From an uncultured Collinsella sp. (lineage in GTDB: Bacteria; Actinomycetota; Coriobacteriia; Coriobacteriales; Coriobacteriaceae), in NCBI GenBank assembly GCA_900542825.1, contig UQOY01000005.1, forward strand, positions 1-64,000: DNA of 64,000 nucleotides. Reading direction: 5' to 3'. Below are positions 25,588 to 33,732 of this stretch, one piece after another. The stretch's first letter is position 1, and each line of letters starts with the position of its first letter. Made by a program: the position numbers and the translations under genes. The notes below the pieces were generated by a model that was given only the letters and a program-made list of their open reading frames with translations, made no database searches and was not told the DNA's origin.

Positions 25588-26310
25588 ATGGCGATATGTG
25601 CGATCGTTATTGCGGGTGGAGTTGGCTCGCGTATGGGGCAGAAGATTCCTAAGCAGTTTATTAATGTGGGGGAGAAGCCTGTCATTGTTTATACCCTCGA
25701 GGCCTTTCAGAACCATCCGCTTGTGGATTCGATTGAGGTAGTTTGCCTGGATGGCTGGGAACAGGTTCTTGTCGCGTATGCGAAACAATACGAGATTGAT
25801 AAGTTAAAGTGGATCGTTAAAGGCGGAACGTCGGGTCAAGAGTCTATTCGTAACGGCGTGTACAACCTCGAAGGCAAACTCTCTGAGGATGATATTTGTA
25901 TCGTGCACGATGGCGTGCGCCCCATGCTCGATCCCGAGGTTATTACCGATGTTATTCGTGTGGCGAAGAGTCATGGGAATGCCGTGACAAGCATGCCCTA
26001 TAACGAGCAGATTTTTATCATTGATGAGGAAGACCCAACCACCACCACACAGTATATTCCGCGTGAAACGCTCCGTCGTGTTTCGACCCCTCAGGCATAT
26101 CGTTTCGACCTTCTTGACTCCAAGTATCATGAGGCGTTCGAGAAAGGCGTGGGAATTGACGGGTCTAACTATACGAATACGATGATGGTCCAGCTGGGAG
26201 TTAGGCTTAACTTTGCCGCTGGTTCCGACAGGAATATTAAGCTTACTACGCCTGAGAATCTTGAATTCTTCCGTGCATGGGCTGCGGAGAAAGAGGCTCG
26301 TGATGAATAG
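25588..26310 (+). CDS. IspD/TarI-like cytidylyltransferase
   Basis: 240 residues. AIVIAGGVGSRMGQKIPKQF is the CTP-binding signature, with CIVHDGVRPMLDPEV and RVSTPQAYRFDLL further on. It activates an alditol or polyol phosphate as a CDP derivative. IspD (CDP-methylerythritol) and TarI (CDP-ribitol) cannot be separated by motifs alone; the setting with licD, an NAD-dependent SDR whose start overlaps its stop, and glycosyltransferases favours a TarI-like role in a phospho-alditol decoration (inference). ATG 25588 follows GAGAGAAAGTTGAGTAAGTC. Confidence 0.82.
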   Translation: MAICAIVIAGGVGSRMGQKIPKQFINVGEKPVIVYTLEAFQNHPLVDSIEVVCLDGWEQVLVAYAKQYEIDKLKWIVKGGTSGQESIRNGVYNLEGKLSEDDICIVHDGVRPMLDPEVITDVIRVAKSHGNAVTSMPYNEQIFIIDEEDPTTTTQYIPRETLRRVSTPQAYRFDLLDSKYHEAFEKGVGIDGSNYTNTMMVQLGVRLNFAAGSDRNIKLTTPENLEFFRAWAAEKEARDE

Positions 26311-27370
26311 ATTGGCCTGCACAGAATACGTTGCCGATCTTGATGCCGTATGCAATCTCGATCTTCCTTGGAATGACCTAAAGGGGAAGACGGCTGTTGT
26401 CTCCGGTGCGACCGGAATGATTGGTGCGTTTTTCATTGACGTTCTGATGAGAAAGAATGAGACGGCTGAATTAGATTGCAATATTGTTGCGTTGGGTCGC
26501 AGTATCGAAAAGGCCCGACTGAGACTTCCGTACTTTGAGTCATGCCACTTTTCGTTTGAGGAGGCTTTCGTTTCGTCCGCTGGCTATCGTCCGACTTGTT
26601 CAGCTGACTTTGTTTTGCACCTAGCGAGCTCCACGCATCCCCGTCAGTACTCGTCTGATCCAATAGGCACTATTCGTACGAACGTCGACGGGCTTCAGAA
26701 CCTACTTGAGTTCTCTGCCGACAGCGGCGCTAGATTACTATTTGCTTCGTCCGTTGAGATTTACGGTCAGAATCGCGGTGACGTTGAACGCTTCGATGAG
26801 CAATATTGTGGAAATATTGACTGTAATACTTTGCGTGCGTGCTATAACGAATCCAAGCGTTTGGGTGAAGCCATGTGCCAGGCATATCGTTCCCAGAGGG
26901 ACGTTAAGGCCGTAATTGCACGCATCGCTCGTGTCTACGGTCCAACTCTGTTGAATGACGATTCAAAAGCTTTATCCCAGTTTATGCGTCGATCTCTTGC
27001 CGGTAAAGACGTTGTACTCAAAAGCGAAGGGACGCAAAGGTTTTCCTATCTGCACGTTGCGGATGTTGTGTCTGGCCTACTGTACGTGATGTTGCTCGGT
27101 TTAGATGGCGAGGCATACAATCTTGCAGATTCGGAGTCTGATATTGCTTTGAAGGAGCTTGCCGAGCATGTTGCTAAAAATGGAGGCGTAAATGTTGTCT
27201 TCGATTTGCCCGATGCTCGGGAAGCAGCGGGTTATTCTGTAGCTACTTTGGCCCTTATGGATGGCTCAAAAGCTCGAGGTCTAGGGTGGAGGGCTCGCTA
27301 TAATATCGACAATGGTTTGCGGTCGACAATGGAGCAGATGCGCAAGTTGGATTGGGTGGCGTTGAAATAG
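26303..27370 (+). CDS. NAD-dependent epimerase/dehydratase (SDR)
   Basis: 355 residues. AVVSGATGMIGAFFID is the NAD site; FASSVEIYGQN and YNESKRLGEAMCQ (YxxxK) are the catalytic region. ATG 26303 lies inside the last codons of the cytidylyltransferase gene, so translation is coupled and the two probably act on one pathway. An earlier in-frame start at 26213 is unlikely because it would overlap 98 bases. It could modify a nucleotide sugar or a CDP-linked product; the reaction is unknown. Confidence 0.8.
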   Translation: MNRLACTEYVADLDAVCNLDLPWNDLKGKTAVVSGATGMIGAFFIDVLMRKNETAELDCNIVALGRSIEKARLRLPYFESCHFSFEEAFVSSAGYRPTCSADFVLHLASSTHPRQYSSDPIGTIRTNVDGLQNLLEFSADSGARLLFASSVEIYGQNRGDVERFDEQYCGNIDCNTLRACYNESKRLGEAMCQAYRSQRDVKAVIARIARVYGPTLLNDDSKALSQFMRRSLAGKDVVLKSEGTQRFSYLHVADVVSGLLYVMLLGLDGEAYNLADSESDIALKELAEHVAKNGGVNVVFDLPDAREAAGYSVATLALMDGSKARGLGWRARYNIDNGLRSTMEQMRKLDWVALK

Positions 27371-27514
27371 TTATCTGGGTTCCCGTGCGCGTCAAATTGG
27401 TAGCCAGAAGCAATACGCTGTCGTGCGCTGAACTGTCCGATCCGCTCGCTGTTCCGATACCCTATGTTTCGTTATATGGGCCATTGAGGTCCTTTTCAGA
27501 TACAGGAAGAATGA

Positions 27515-29350
27515 ATGAACTTTAAGCTGGCTAACATAATTCTACAGGTTGATGAGCATGCGACCGCGCATCCTGAGTTGTATTATTGCGCGTCGTCCGA
27601 TGTGAATATTTCCCAAGTTGGATCTTCAGGCATTGAGTTCGAAGGACGTCTCGGGTTTTTGACCTATGTTAATGCCTGTTCTGTTTGCAAGTGGAGGCAG
27701 TACGCTGGTCTCGATAATTTAAAGCTAAATCTTGAACTTGAGGGTGAGGGAGAGGTCATTGTTCTTGGAGTGGCTTCCGATGAGACTACTCCGCAGGAGC
27801 TTTCACACTTTCAATTTGTCTATGAGGGGCGGACTCCGTTTTCTGCTTCGATTGACGTTTGCGCAGTGGACCTTGTTGGTTTTGCCATCGTGCCCAACTT
27901 GGGTCATTCCGTGAAATTGTTTAGTGGGTGCTATTCTACGGAAGTCGATTTTGATCGTATTAATTCTGTACGAATCGCTTTATGTACGACGACCTTCAAG
28001 AACGAGAAATATATTCTTCCAAATATCTCGCTTGTCGAATCGGGTATTGCTGCAGAGGACTGTCTTTCTGCTGATAGCTTCCATATGTTTGTCGTGGATA
28101 ACGGCCGAACGCTCAATGTTGATGCTCTTTCAAATGATTTGGTTACGGTTTTGCCCAATCCCAACACAGGCGGTTCTGGTGGGTTTGCGCGTGGTATTTT
28201 GGCTGCCACTGAAGAGCGGGGTAAATTTACGCACGTCATTCTGATGGATGATGACGTGCGCATCATGCCAGAGAGCCTGATCCGTACATTCAATCTACTT
28301 TCCCTTGCGAGGGGAAAATATAAGGACGCTTTCATCAATGGAGCTATGCTTTCGCTTGAGGACCCGTCTCGTCAATACGAGGATGTGTCTCAGGTCTTAC
28401 GAATAGGAGTATACCGTCGTGTTAAGAGAGATTTTAATCTCGGTTCTCTTGATGATCTCCTTGAGAATGAGCGCACGAGCGTTGAAGTAGACCAAGCTTA
28501 CGGTGCCTGGTGGTACAGCTGCGTGCCCCTTAAAGCCGTCGAGGCCAATGGGCTGCCTATGCCGTTTTTCATTCGTTGTGACGACGTCGAATTCGGCATG
28601 CGAAATAAGCCTATATATATGACTATGAATTGCATTTGTGTTTGGCATTCGAGCTTCGAGGGACGTTTTCGACCGTCTGTAGACTGCTATCAGTACATTC
28701 GCAATTTCTTTACCATGATTGCTCTCGATGAGTGCTCGGATGAACGTCTGTTCGTGCTGCGAACCCAACGTGCTATTCGCCAAAACCTTCGTGACCTTGA
28801 TTATCAGGCAGCAGACTTTATCTTGGATGGTATTGAGGATTATCTACGTGGTCCTGAATATCTCAAAAGCCTTGATGGTGCTGCAACCATGATTGCTAAG
28901 GGCAAACTTAATGAAAAACTGATATCCGTGGATGATATTGATCCAGAGATCCTTGCCTCCGCTGGCGTTACTTCTGAGGTTCTTTCTGACAAGAGCACTG
29001 ATTTTCAACCATCTCGGTTTATGAAACTCTGGCGAACCCTGCCATACGATAAGCATTATCTGCCTGATTTCCTTTTAGGTAATAGAATCGGATACGTTGT
29101 TAAAAACGGTGATTGCAGAATTGAGGGTAGTACAACTGGCTGTAAATCCCTTATTTATCTTGACGCAACACGCGAAAGGGGTTCTGTTCGCACAATTGAT
29201 CGCGCAAAGTTTAAGGAAATCCGAAAGCGCCAGCATGAGCTGATGGCACGCTATCGTAAAGAGGGCGAGGCTGTCGGGAAAGCATGGAGGGACGCTATGC
29301 CCTACATGACATCGAGAGAGTTTTGGGAAGAATATTTAGGACTTAAATGA
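27515..29350 (+). CDS. GlfT2-like galactofuranosyltransferase
   Basis: 611 residues, the size and layout of GlfT2-type enzymes: an N-terminal beta-sandwich (1-150), a GT-A domain with ALCTTTFKNEKYILPNI, NTGGSGGFARG and the metal motif ILMDDDVRI (about 245), and a C-terminal helical part. FIRCDDVEFGMR and the following CVWHSSFEGRF match the catalytic Asp/His block of the family. It would polymerise or add galactofuranose from UDP-Galf; the mutase that supplies UDP-Galf is at 32455-33579. ATG 27515 is preceded by AGGAAG. No gene lies in the 144-base gap upstream. Confidence 0.87.
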   Translation: MNFKLANIILQVDEHATAHPELYYCASSDVNISQVGSSGIEFEGRLGFLTYVNACSVCKWRQYAGLDNLKLNLELEGEGEVIVLGVASDETTPQELSHFQFVYEGRTPFSASIDVCAVDLVGFAIVPNLGHSVKLFSGCYSTEVDFDRINSVRIALCTTTFKNEKYILPNISLVESGIAAEDCLSADSFHMFVVDNGRTLNVDALSNDLVTVLPNPNTGGSGGFARGILAATEERGKFTHVILMDDDVRIMPESLIRTFNLLSLARGKYKDAFINGAMLSLEDPSRQYEDVSQVLRIGVYRRVKRDFNLGSLDDLLENERTSVEVDQAYGAWWYSCVPLKAVEANGLPMPFFIRCDDVEFGMRNKPIYMTMNCICVWHSSFEGRFRPSVDCYQYIRNFFTMIALDECSDERLFVLRTQRAIRQNLRDLDYQAADFILDGIEDYLRGPEYLKSLDGAATMIAKGKLNEKLISVDDIDPEILASAGVTSEVLSDKSTDFQPSRFMKLWRTLPYDKHYLPDFLLGNRIGYVVKNGDCRIEGSTTGCKSLIYLDATRERGSVRTIDRAKFKEIRKRQHELMARYRKEGEAVGKAWRDAMPYMTSREFWEEYLGLK

Positions 29351-29388
29351 GAAGAGGTCCGGATTTGAGTCCGGACCTCTTCTCATTT
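29345..29388. terminator. Bidirectional terminator containing both stop codons
   Basis: Arms 29345-29363 and 29370-29388 are perfect 19-bp complements with loop TTTGAG. The left arm holds the TGA of the plus-strand gene and the right arm the stop of the minus-strand gene; A-run and T-run flank the stem, so it can terminate both ways. Confidence 0.9.
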
Positions 29389-30312
29389 TGAATAGGATTT
29401 ATAGGCCTGAAGCTCCCACTGTTTCCTTTCCACCTTTGCGACCGAGTCGAGAATGAGTCCCGTTGCCAGGCTCAGGCCGCACAGAAACATGAATGAGGCC
29501 GCGAGCATAGCTGTGGGGAAGCGGGGGACTAAACCGGTTTGGAAGTACTCTGCGACGATTGGTATACCGAGAGCGAGCCCTATGATGGCAAAGATGGTCG
29601 CGATGAGACTGAAGAACTTGAGGGGACGATAGTCTTTAAAGAGCGTCCCAATCATTGCGATGACCTTGATGCCGTCGCTGACCGTGTTGAGTTTGGATTC
29701 AGAGCCGGCAGGTCGATCTCGATACTCCACTGGCACGTCTTGAATGCGCCAACGGTGGTCGACTGCATGGATAGAGAGCTCGGTTTCAATTTGGAAGCCC
29801 TCGCTCAAGACGGGGAAGGTCTTGACGAAAGGCTTGCTCATGGCTCGGTAGCCGGTCATGACGTCGTCAAAGCTGTAGCCGTAAATCCATTTGATCATCG
29901 CACGAACAAGGTTGTTGCCAAAGCCGTGAAAGGCTCGTTTATTCTCTTCGGCATAGGTGCCGTTTGACAGGCGATCGCCAACGGTCATATCTGCTTCGCC
30001 GTTAAGGATGGGATTGCAGAGTGACTTGGCAGCTTCGGCGGGGTAGGTATCGTCGCCGTCGACCATCAAGTAGCATTCGGCATCGACATCACGGAACATT
30101 TGGCGGCACACGTTACCTTTGCCCTGCCTGGGCTCGTGGCGCACCTTAGCCCCGTGCTGCTTGGCGATATGCGAAGTGTCATCGGAAGAGTTGTTGTCGT
30201 AAACATAGACAACTGCGCCGGGCAGCTCTCGATGAAAATCGTCGACAACTTTGCCAATCGTCAGCGCTTCGTTGTAACAGGGGATTATGACGGCGGTATT
30301 CGAATAGTCCAT
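29383..30312 (-). CDS. Membrane GT2 glycosyltransferase (polyprenyl-phosphate type)
   Basis: 309 residues. The GT-A domain (1-225) has AVIIPCYNEALTIGKVVDDF, YDNNSSDDTS, and MVDGDDTYPAEA carrying the metal-binding Asp residues. Two membrane helices follow (about 233-255 and 268-292), as in polyprenyl-phosphate glucose/mannose transferases. It likely makes a lipid-phosphate sugar for GT-C enzymes such as the DUF6541-like pair. ATG 30312 has AGGAGG upstream. It stands alone on the minus strand between two plus-strand units. Confidence 0.87.
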   Translation of the reverse strand: MDYSNTAVIIPCYNEALTIGKVVDDFHRELPGAVVYVYDNNSSDDTSHIAKQHGAKVRHEPRQGKGNVCRQMFRDVDAECYLMVDGDDTYPAEAAKSLCNPILNGEADMTVGDRLSNGTYAEENKRAFHGFGNNLVRAMIKWIYGYSFDDVMTGYRAMSKPFVKTFPVLSEGFQIETELSIHAVDHRWRIQDVPVEYRDRPAGSESKLNTVSDGIKVIAMIGTLFKDYRPLKFFSLIATIFAIIGLALGIPIVAEYFQTGLVPRFPTAMLAASFMFLCGLSLATGLILDSVAKVERKQWELQAYKSYSK

Positions 30313-30473
30313 GTAGGACCTCCTTTAATGACTAATCTGGTCGAAAGTATACCTATCGCCTGACCCTTTGATTAGATATGGGTTAGTTCTCCAGATTTGT
30401 TGCGGTGGGTTATCGTCAACGTGGGAGGGCTATACTTTCCAATGTTATGTTTTACGAGACAAGGAGATAGTCC

Positions 30474-31319
30474 GTGGCTGACAATGTAGAGAGTCAGAAA
30501 GCGGTGGCTAAACCGGCCTCTCACGCTAAGAACGATATCGAAAAAGACAAGTTTATCCTTAAGCAGCTTGTTACCAAGGACTTTAAGATTAAGTACCGCC
30601 GCAGCGTTTTAGGCGTTGCGTGGTCAGTCCTCAACCCGCTTCTTATGATGATTGTGATGTCCATTGTGTTTTCGACAATTTTCGGTCAGAGCCGCAATGG
30701 GTCCATCACGCCCGAGATGTATCCACTGTATCTAATTGTAGGCAACATTACCTTTTCCGTAATGTCCGAGTCGACGAACCAAGCGCTCATGTCCATCATT
30801 TTGGCGTCTTCTCTGCTCAAGAAGGTCAAGGTTCATCGATGGGTTTTCCCGGTTCAGAAGGTGCTTTTCTCTTTGGTGAACTTCGCGTTTTCGCTGGTTG
30901 CCGTTGCGCTGGTCATGCTCTGGTTCCACGTGGTTCCCACCTGGCATTTAATTCTGTTGCCTGTTTGCTTGCTCCTACTTATGTGCTTCTGTATGGGTCT
31001 TGGTTTGATGCTGTCGGCATTGGCGGTCTTTTTCCGCGATGTTATGCACCTGTGGACCGTTGTTATCACCGCCTGGATGTATCTGACGCCCATTTTCTGG
31101 ACGACCGATTATATCAGCCAGATGGCACATTGGATTCAGGTGTTGGTGGTAGTGAACCCCATGTACAACTACCTCCAGTTTATGCGTGATATCTTCCTGT
31201 TTAATACCGCACCGTCTGCTTTCACGTTTGGCTTGTGCGTTGCTTGGGCCGTTGTCGCTCTTGTTATTGGTTACGCCGTCTTTCATAAGACCGAGCACAA
31301 GTTCATTCTCTATATCTAA
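30474..31319 (+). CDS. ABC-2 polysaccharide exporter permease (Wzm/TagG type)
   Basis: 281 residues. The N-terminal amphipathic region reads LKQLVTKDFKIKYRRSVLG and WSVLNPLLMMIVM; about six membrane helices follow, the standard ABC-2 export permease. It should move a completed undecaprenyl-linked glycan out of the cytoplasm with the ATPase encoded 12 bases downstream. The GTG at 30474 has AAGGAGAT before it. A TATACT at 30431-30436 is a possible -10 element, though no good -35 is seen. Confidence 0.9.
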   Translation: MADNVESQKAVAKPASHAKNDIEKDKFILKQLVTKDFKIKYRRSVLGVAWSVLNPLLMMIVMSIVFSTIFGQSRNGSITPEMYPLYLIVGNITFSVMSESTNQALMSIILASSLLKKVKVHRWVFPVQKVLFSLVNFAFSLVAVALVMLWFHVVPTWHLILLPVCLLLLMCFCMGLGLMLSALAVFFRDVMHLWTVVITAWMYLTPIFWTTDYISQMAHWIQVLVVVNPMYNYLQFMRDIFLFNTAPSAFTFGLCVAWAVVALVIGYAVFHKTEHKFILYI

Positions 31320-31331
31320 GGAGTGCTGTTC

Positions 31332-32099
31332 ATGACTGAATCTGCTATTGATTACAGCAAGCAGCCCCTTGCTGTTGAGGTCAAAGACGTCACCATGATC
31401 TTTAACATGGCGTCTGAGTCGCTTACAAACCTCAAGGAGTACTTTATTAAGCTCGCCAAGCACGAGCTGTTCTTTGAGGAGTTCCGTGCGCTTAAGCACA
31501 TTTCGTTTGATGTGCATCGCGGCGAGGTCGTTGGCCTTGTTGGCACCAACGGTTCCGGAAAGTCTACGATGCTCAAGATCATCGCTGGCGTTTTGGAGCC
31601 CAGCGAGGGCAAGGTTAAGGTCCACGGCAATATTGCACCGCTGATTGAGCTCGGCGCCGGCTTTGACCCGGAGCTTACCGCTCGTGAGAATATTTACCTT
31701 AACGGTGCGCTGCTTGGATACACCAAGGAGTTTATTGACGCCAATTTTGATGGAATCATCGAGTTCGCTGAGCTTAAAGATTTTGTTGACATGCCCTTGA
31801 AGAACTTCTCTTCGGGTATGGTTGCGCGCATTGCCTTTGCTATCGCTACGATTACCGAGCCGGATATCCTGATCGTCGATGAGACGCTTTCTGTTGGCGA
31901 TGTCTTTTTCCAACAGAAGTGTGAGCGCCGCATTCAGCACTTTATCGAGAGTGGCGACGTTACGGTCTTGTTCGTTTCTCACTCCATGGAGCAGGTTGAG
32001 CGCATTTGCCAGCGTGCCGTATGGATCGAGAAGGGTGATCTGCGCATGGATGGTCCTGTGGATGAGGTCTGCAAGGCGTACCACGACCAGTTCAAGTAG
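31332..32099 (+). CDS. ABC exporter ATPase (Wzt/TagH type)
   Basis: 255 residues. Walker A GLVGTNGSGKSTMLKII, signature FSSGMVARIAFA and Walker B ILIVDETLSVGD. The long N-terminal lead (about 55 residues before Walker A, including VTMIFNMASESL) is typical of teichoic acid and O-antigen exporters. There is no C-terminal glycan-binding domain as in O9a-type Wzt, so chain capping is probably not sensed here. The start is ATG 31332, with TAAGGAG 8 bases upstream, and the gene is co-transcribed with the permease. tRNA-Arg follows 53 bases after the stop. Confidence 0.92.
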   Translation: MTESAIDYSKQPLAVEVKDVTMIFNMASESLTNLKEYFIKLAKHELFFEEFRALKHISFDVHRGEVVGLVGTNGSGKSTMLKIIAGVLEPSEGKVKVHGNIAPLIELGAGFDPELTARENIYLNGALLGYTKEFIDANFDGIIEFAELKDFVDMPLKNFSSGMVARIAFAIATITEPDILIVDETLSVGDVFFQQKCERRIQHFIESGDVTVLFVSHSMEQVERICQRAVWIEKGDLRMDGPVDEVCKAYHDQFK

Positions 32100-32152
32100 G
32101 TTATAATTTATGCGCCGTGTGAACTTGTGCCCGCTTGGACGCGCGACATTAT

Positions 32153-32229
32153 GCTCCATTAGCTCAGTTGGATAGAGCAGGGGACTTCTAATCCCAAGGT
32201 CGACGGTTCGAATCCGCCATGGAGCACCA
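32153..32229 (+). tRNA. tRNA-Arg (anticodon TCT)
   Basis: Cloverleaf readable by eye: acceptor GCTCCAT/ATGGAGC, D-arm GCTC..GAGC, anticodon loop CTTCTAA, T-arm with GGTTCGAATCC, and encoded CCA at 32227-32229. The first anticodon-stem pair is a G-A mismatch. It decodes AGA. Confidence 0.93.
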
Positions 32230-32241
32230 TATGAGTTTTAG

Positions 32242-32265
32242 AGACCCGGTAATAATGCCGGGTCT
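32242..32265 (+). terminator. Terminator after tRNA-Arg(TCT)
   Basis: AGACCCGG (32242-32249) pairs with CCGGGTCT (32258-32265), followed by TTGCTTTTG. The right position to end the tRNA transcript. Confidence 0.75.
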
Positions 32266-32303
32266 TTGCTTTTGTTGATGCTCTGCCGTGGTATTGTTAA
32301 ATC

Positions 32304-32337
32304 AGGGCCGTAAGACATGGGGATGACTTGCGGCCCT
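32304..32337 (+). repeat. Hairpin sharing its loop with the rfbB-rfbCD hairpin
   Basis: Arms AGGGCCGTAAG (32304-32314) and CTTGCGGCCCT (32327-32337) pair with one wobble around ACATGGGGATGA. The 11-base loop core CATGGGGATGA and the GGCCG/CGGCC stem also occur at 9345-9405. Confidence 0.65.
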
Positions 32338-32381
32338 ATTTGTTAATTTGGACTGTGGAGCGCTTTCATCGTCACAGAAAG

Positions 32382-32415
32382 ATACCCGGTGCAGCATTCG
32401 CGCTGCACCGGGTAT
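32382..32415 (-). terminator. Terminator of the mutase gene
   Basis: Arms ATACCCGGTGCAGC (32382-32395) and GCTGCACCGGGTAT (32402-32415) are perfect 14-bp complements; on the minus strand CTTTCT follows. It lies 39 bases past the stop of glf. Confidence 0.82.
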
Positions 32416-32454
32416 TCTGTTTGCTTATGGTGGCTAGCTAATGCGCCTTTGTCT

Positions 32455-33579
32455 TTACGCCTCAGTCGGCTCCACGCCAAGCTCGTCGCGGACGAGCTCG
32501 AAGGCCGCGGCGATGGCCTTGTCCATGTCGTAGTATTTGTAGCCGCCCAGGCGACCGGCGAAGATCACGTCGCCCTCCTGTGCCGCCAGCTCCTCGTACT
32601 GCTTGTAGAGGGCCTCGTTCTTGGCGTCGTTGATGGGGTAGTAGGGCTCGTCGCCGGGCTTCCAGTCGGCCGGGTACTCGCGTGTGATGACGGTCTTGTC
32701 CTGCGTGCCGAACTCAAAGTGCTTGTGCTCTATGATGCGCGTGTAGGGAATCTCGCGCTCGGTGTAGTTGACCACGGCCACGCCCTGGTGGTCCTGCTCG
32801 TCGAGCGTCTCGGTCTCAAAGCGCAGGCTGCGGTACTCAAGCGTGCCCAGCATAAAGTCGTAGAACGCGTCGATGGGGCCACAGTAGATCGTCTTGGCGG
32901 CGATATCGGGCTCGGAGTCGATCAGCTCCTTGTACTCCACGCCGCAGCGCACCTCGATGCCCTCGAGCATGTTGGAGACCATCTTGGTGTAGCCGCCCAT
33001 AGGAATACCCTGGTAGCGGTCATTGAAGTAGTTGTTGTCGTAGGTAAAGCGGCAGGGGAGGCGCTTGATGATGCTCGCGGGCAGGTCCTTACAGTCGCGG
33101 CCCCACTGCTTCTCGGTGTAGCCCTTCACGAGCGTCTCGAAGATGTCGCGGCCGACGAGCGACAGCGCCTGCTCCTCCAGGTTCTGCGGCTCGCCGATGT
33201 TCTCGGCGGCCACCTGCTCGGCGATCTTGGCCTTGGCATCGGCCGGCGTGACGACGCCCGGCCACATCTTGGCGAAGGTGTTCATGTTGAAGGGCATGTT
33301 ATACATGTTGCCGTGGAAGTTGGCTACCGGAGAGTTGACGTAGTTGTTGAACTCGGCGAAGCGGTTGACGTAGTCCCAGACGTCCTTCATGGAGGTGTGG
33401 AAGATGTGCGCGCCGTAGCGGTGGACCTGGATGCCCTCGACGTCCTCGGTGTAGATGTTGCCGGCGATGTGGTCGCGGCGGTCGATGACCAGGACCGACT
33501 TGCCGGCGCGCTTGGCGGCATTGGCGAAGACGGCACCCGAAAGGCCGGCGCCGACGACAAGGTAATCGTACTGGGACAT
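32455..33579 (-). CDS. glf: UDP-galactopyranose mutase
   Basis: 374 residues. It converts UDP-galactopyranose to UDP-galactofuranose with reduced FAD. The N-terminal FAD motif is VVGAGLSGAVFANAAKRAGK, followed by RRDHIAGNIYTED; also seen are GPIDAFYDFMLGTLEYRSL, carrying catalytic-domain residues, and GRLGGYKYYDMDKAI near the C-terminus. Its product feeds the GlfT2-like enzyme 3 kb away. ATG 33579 has AAGGAGC upstream. GC-rich and transcribed alone; it marks the end of the glycan locus. Confidence 0.95.
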   Translation of the reverse strand: MSQYDYLVVGAGLSGAVFANAAKRAGKSVLVIDRRDHIAGNIYTEDVEGIQVHRYGAHIFHTSMKDVWDYVNRFAEFNNYVNSPVANFHGNMYNMPFNMNTFAKMWPGVVTPADAKAKIAEQVAAENIGEPQNLEEQALSLVGRDIFETLVKGYTEKQWGRDCKDLPASIIKRLPCRFTYDNNYFNDRYQGIPMGGYTKMVSNMLEGIEVRCGVEYKELIDSEPDIAAKTIYCGPIDAFYDFMLGTLEYRSLRFETETLDEQDHQGVAVVNYTEREIPYTRIIEHKHFEFGTQDKTVITREYPADWKPGDEPYYPINDAKNEALYKQYEELAAQEGDVIFAGRLGGYKYYDMDKAIAAAFELVRDELGVEPTEA

Positions 33580-33671
33580 GGATATGCTCCTTTGTATGTC
33601 AATCGAACAGTTGCAAATGATTCAGGACAAACGCCACTGACTCATTTGCCCCATAGATTAGTGTAGCAGAT

Positions 33672-33699
33672 GCTCTTTCAGCAGCTCCAGCGCGTGAGC
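33672..33699 (-). repeat. Copy of the aroQ 3' end (direct repeat, left)
   Basis: 33672-33699 matches 35330-35357 inside the end of aroQ with one mismatch in 28. On the minus strand it reads NAHALELLKEHLLH then stop, against YAHALELLKERLEK in aroQ. It is thus a diverged second aroQ tail bracketing the two genes between. Confidence 0.85.
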
Positions 33700-33732
33700 G
33701 TTGCCAGGTTTCCAAATAATCTTAGGGACTCG

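Noticed and set aside
32102..32107. TATAAT before tRNA-Arg(TCT)
   Set aside because: No acceptable -35 at 16-18 bases; the tRNA may be read through from the exporter operon.
30975..32159. 394-codon minus-strand frame over the ABC exporter
   Set aside because: Antisense to Wzm/Wzt genes with Walker motifs; runs into the tRNA.
32389..33666. 425-codon plus-strand frame
   Set aside because: Antisense to glf; long only because of codon bias.
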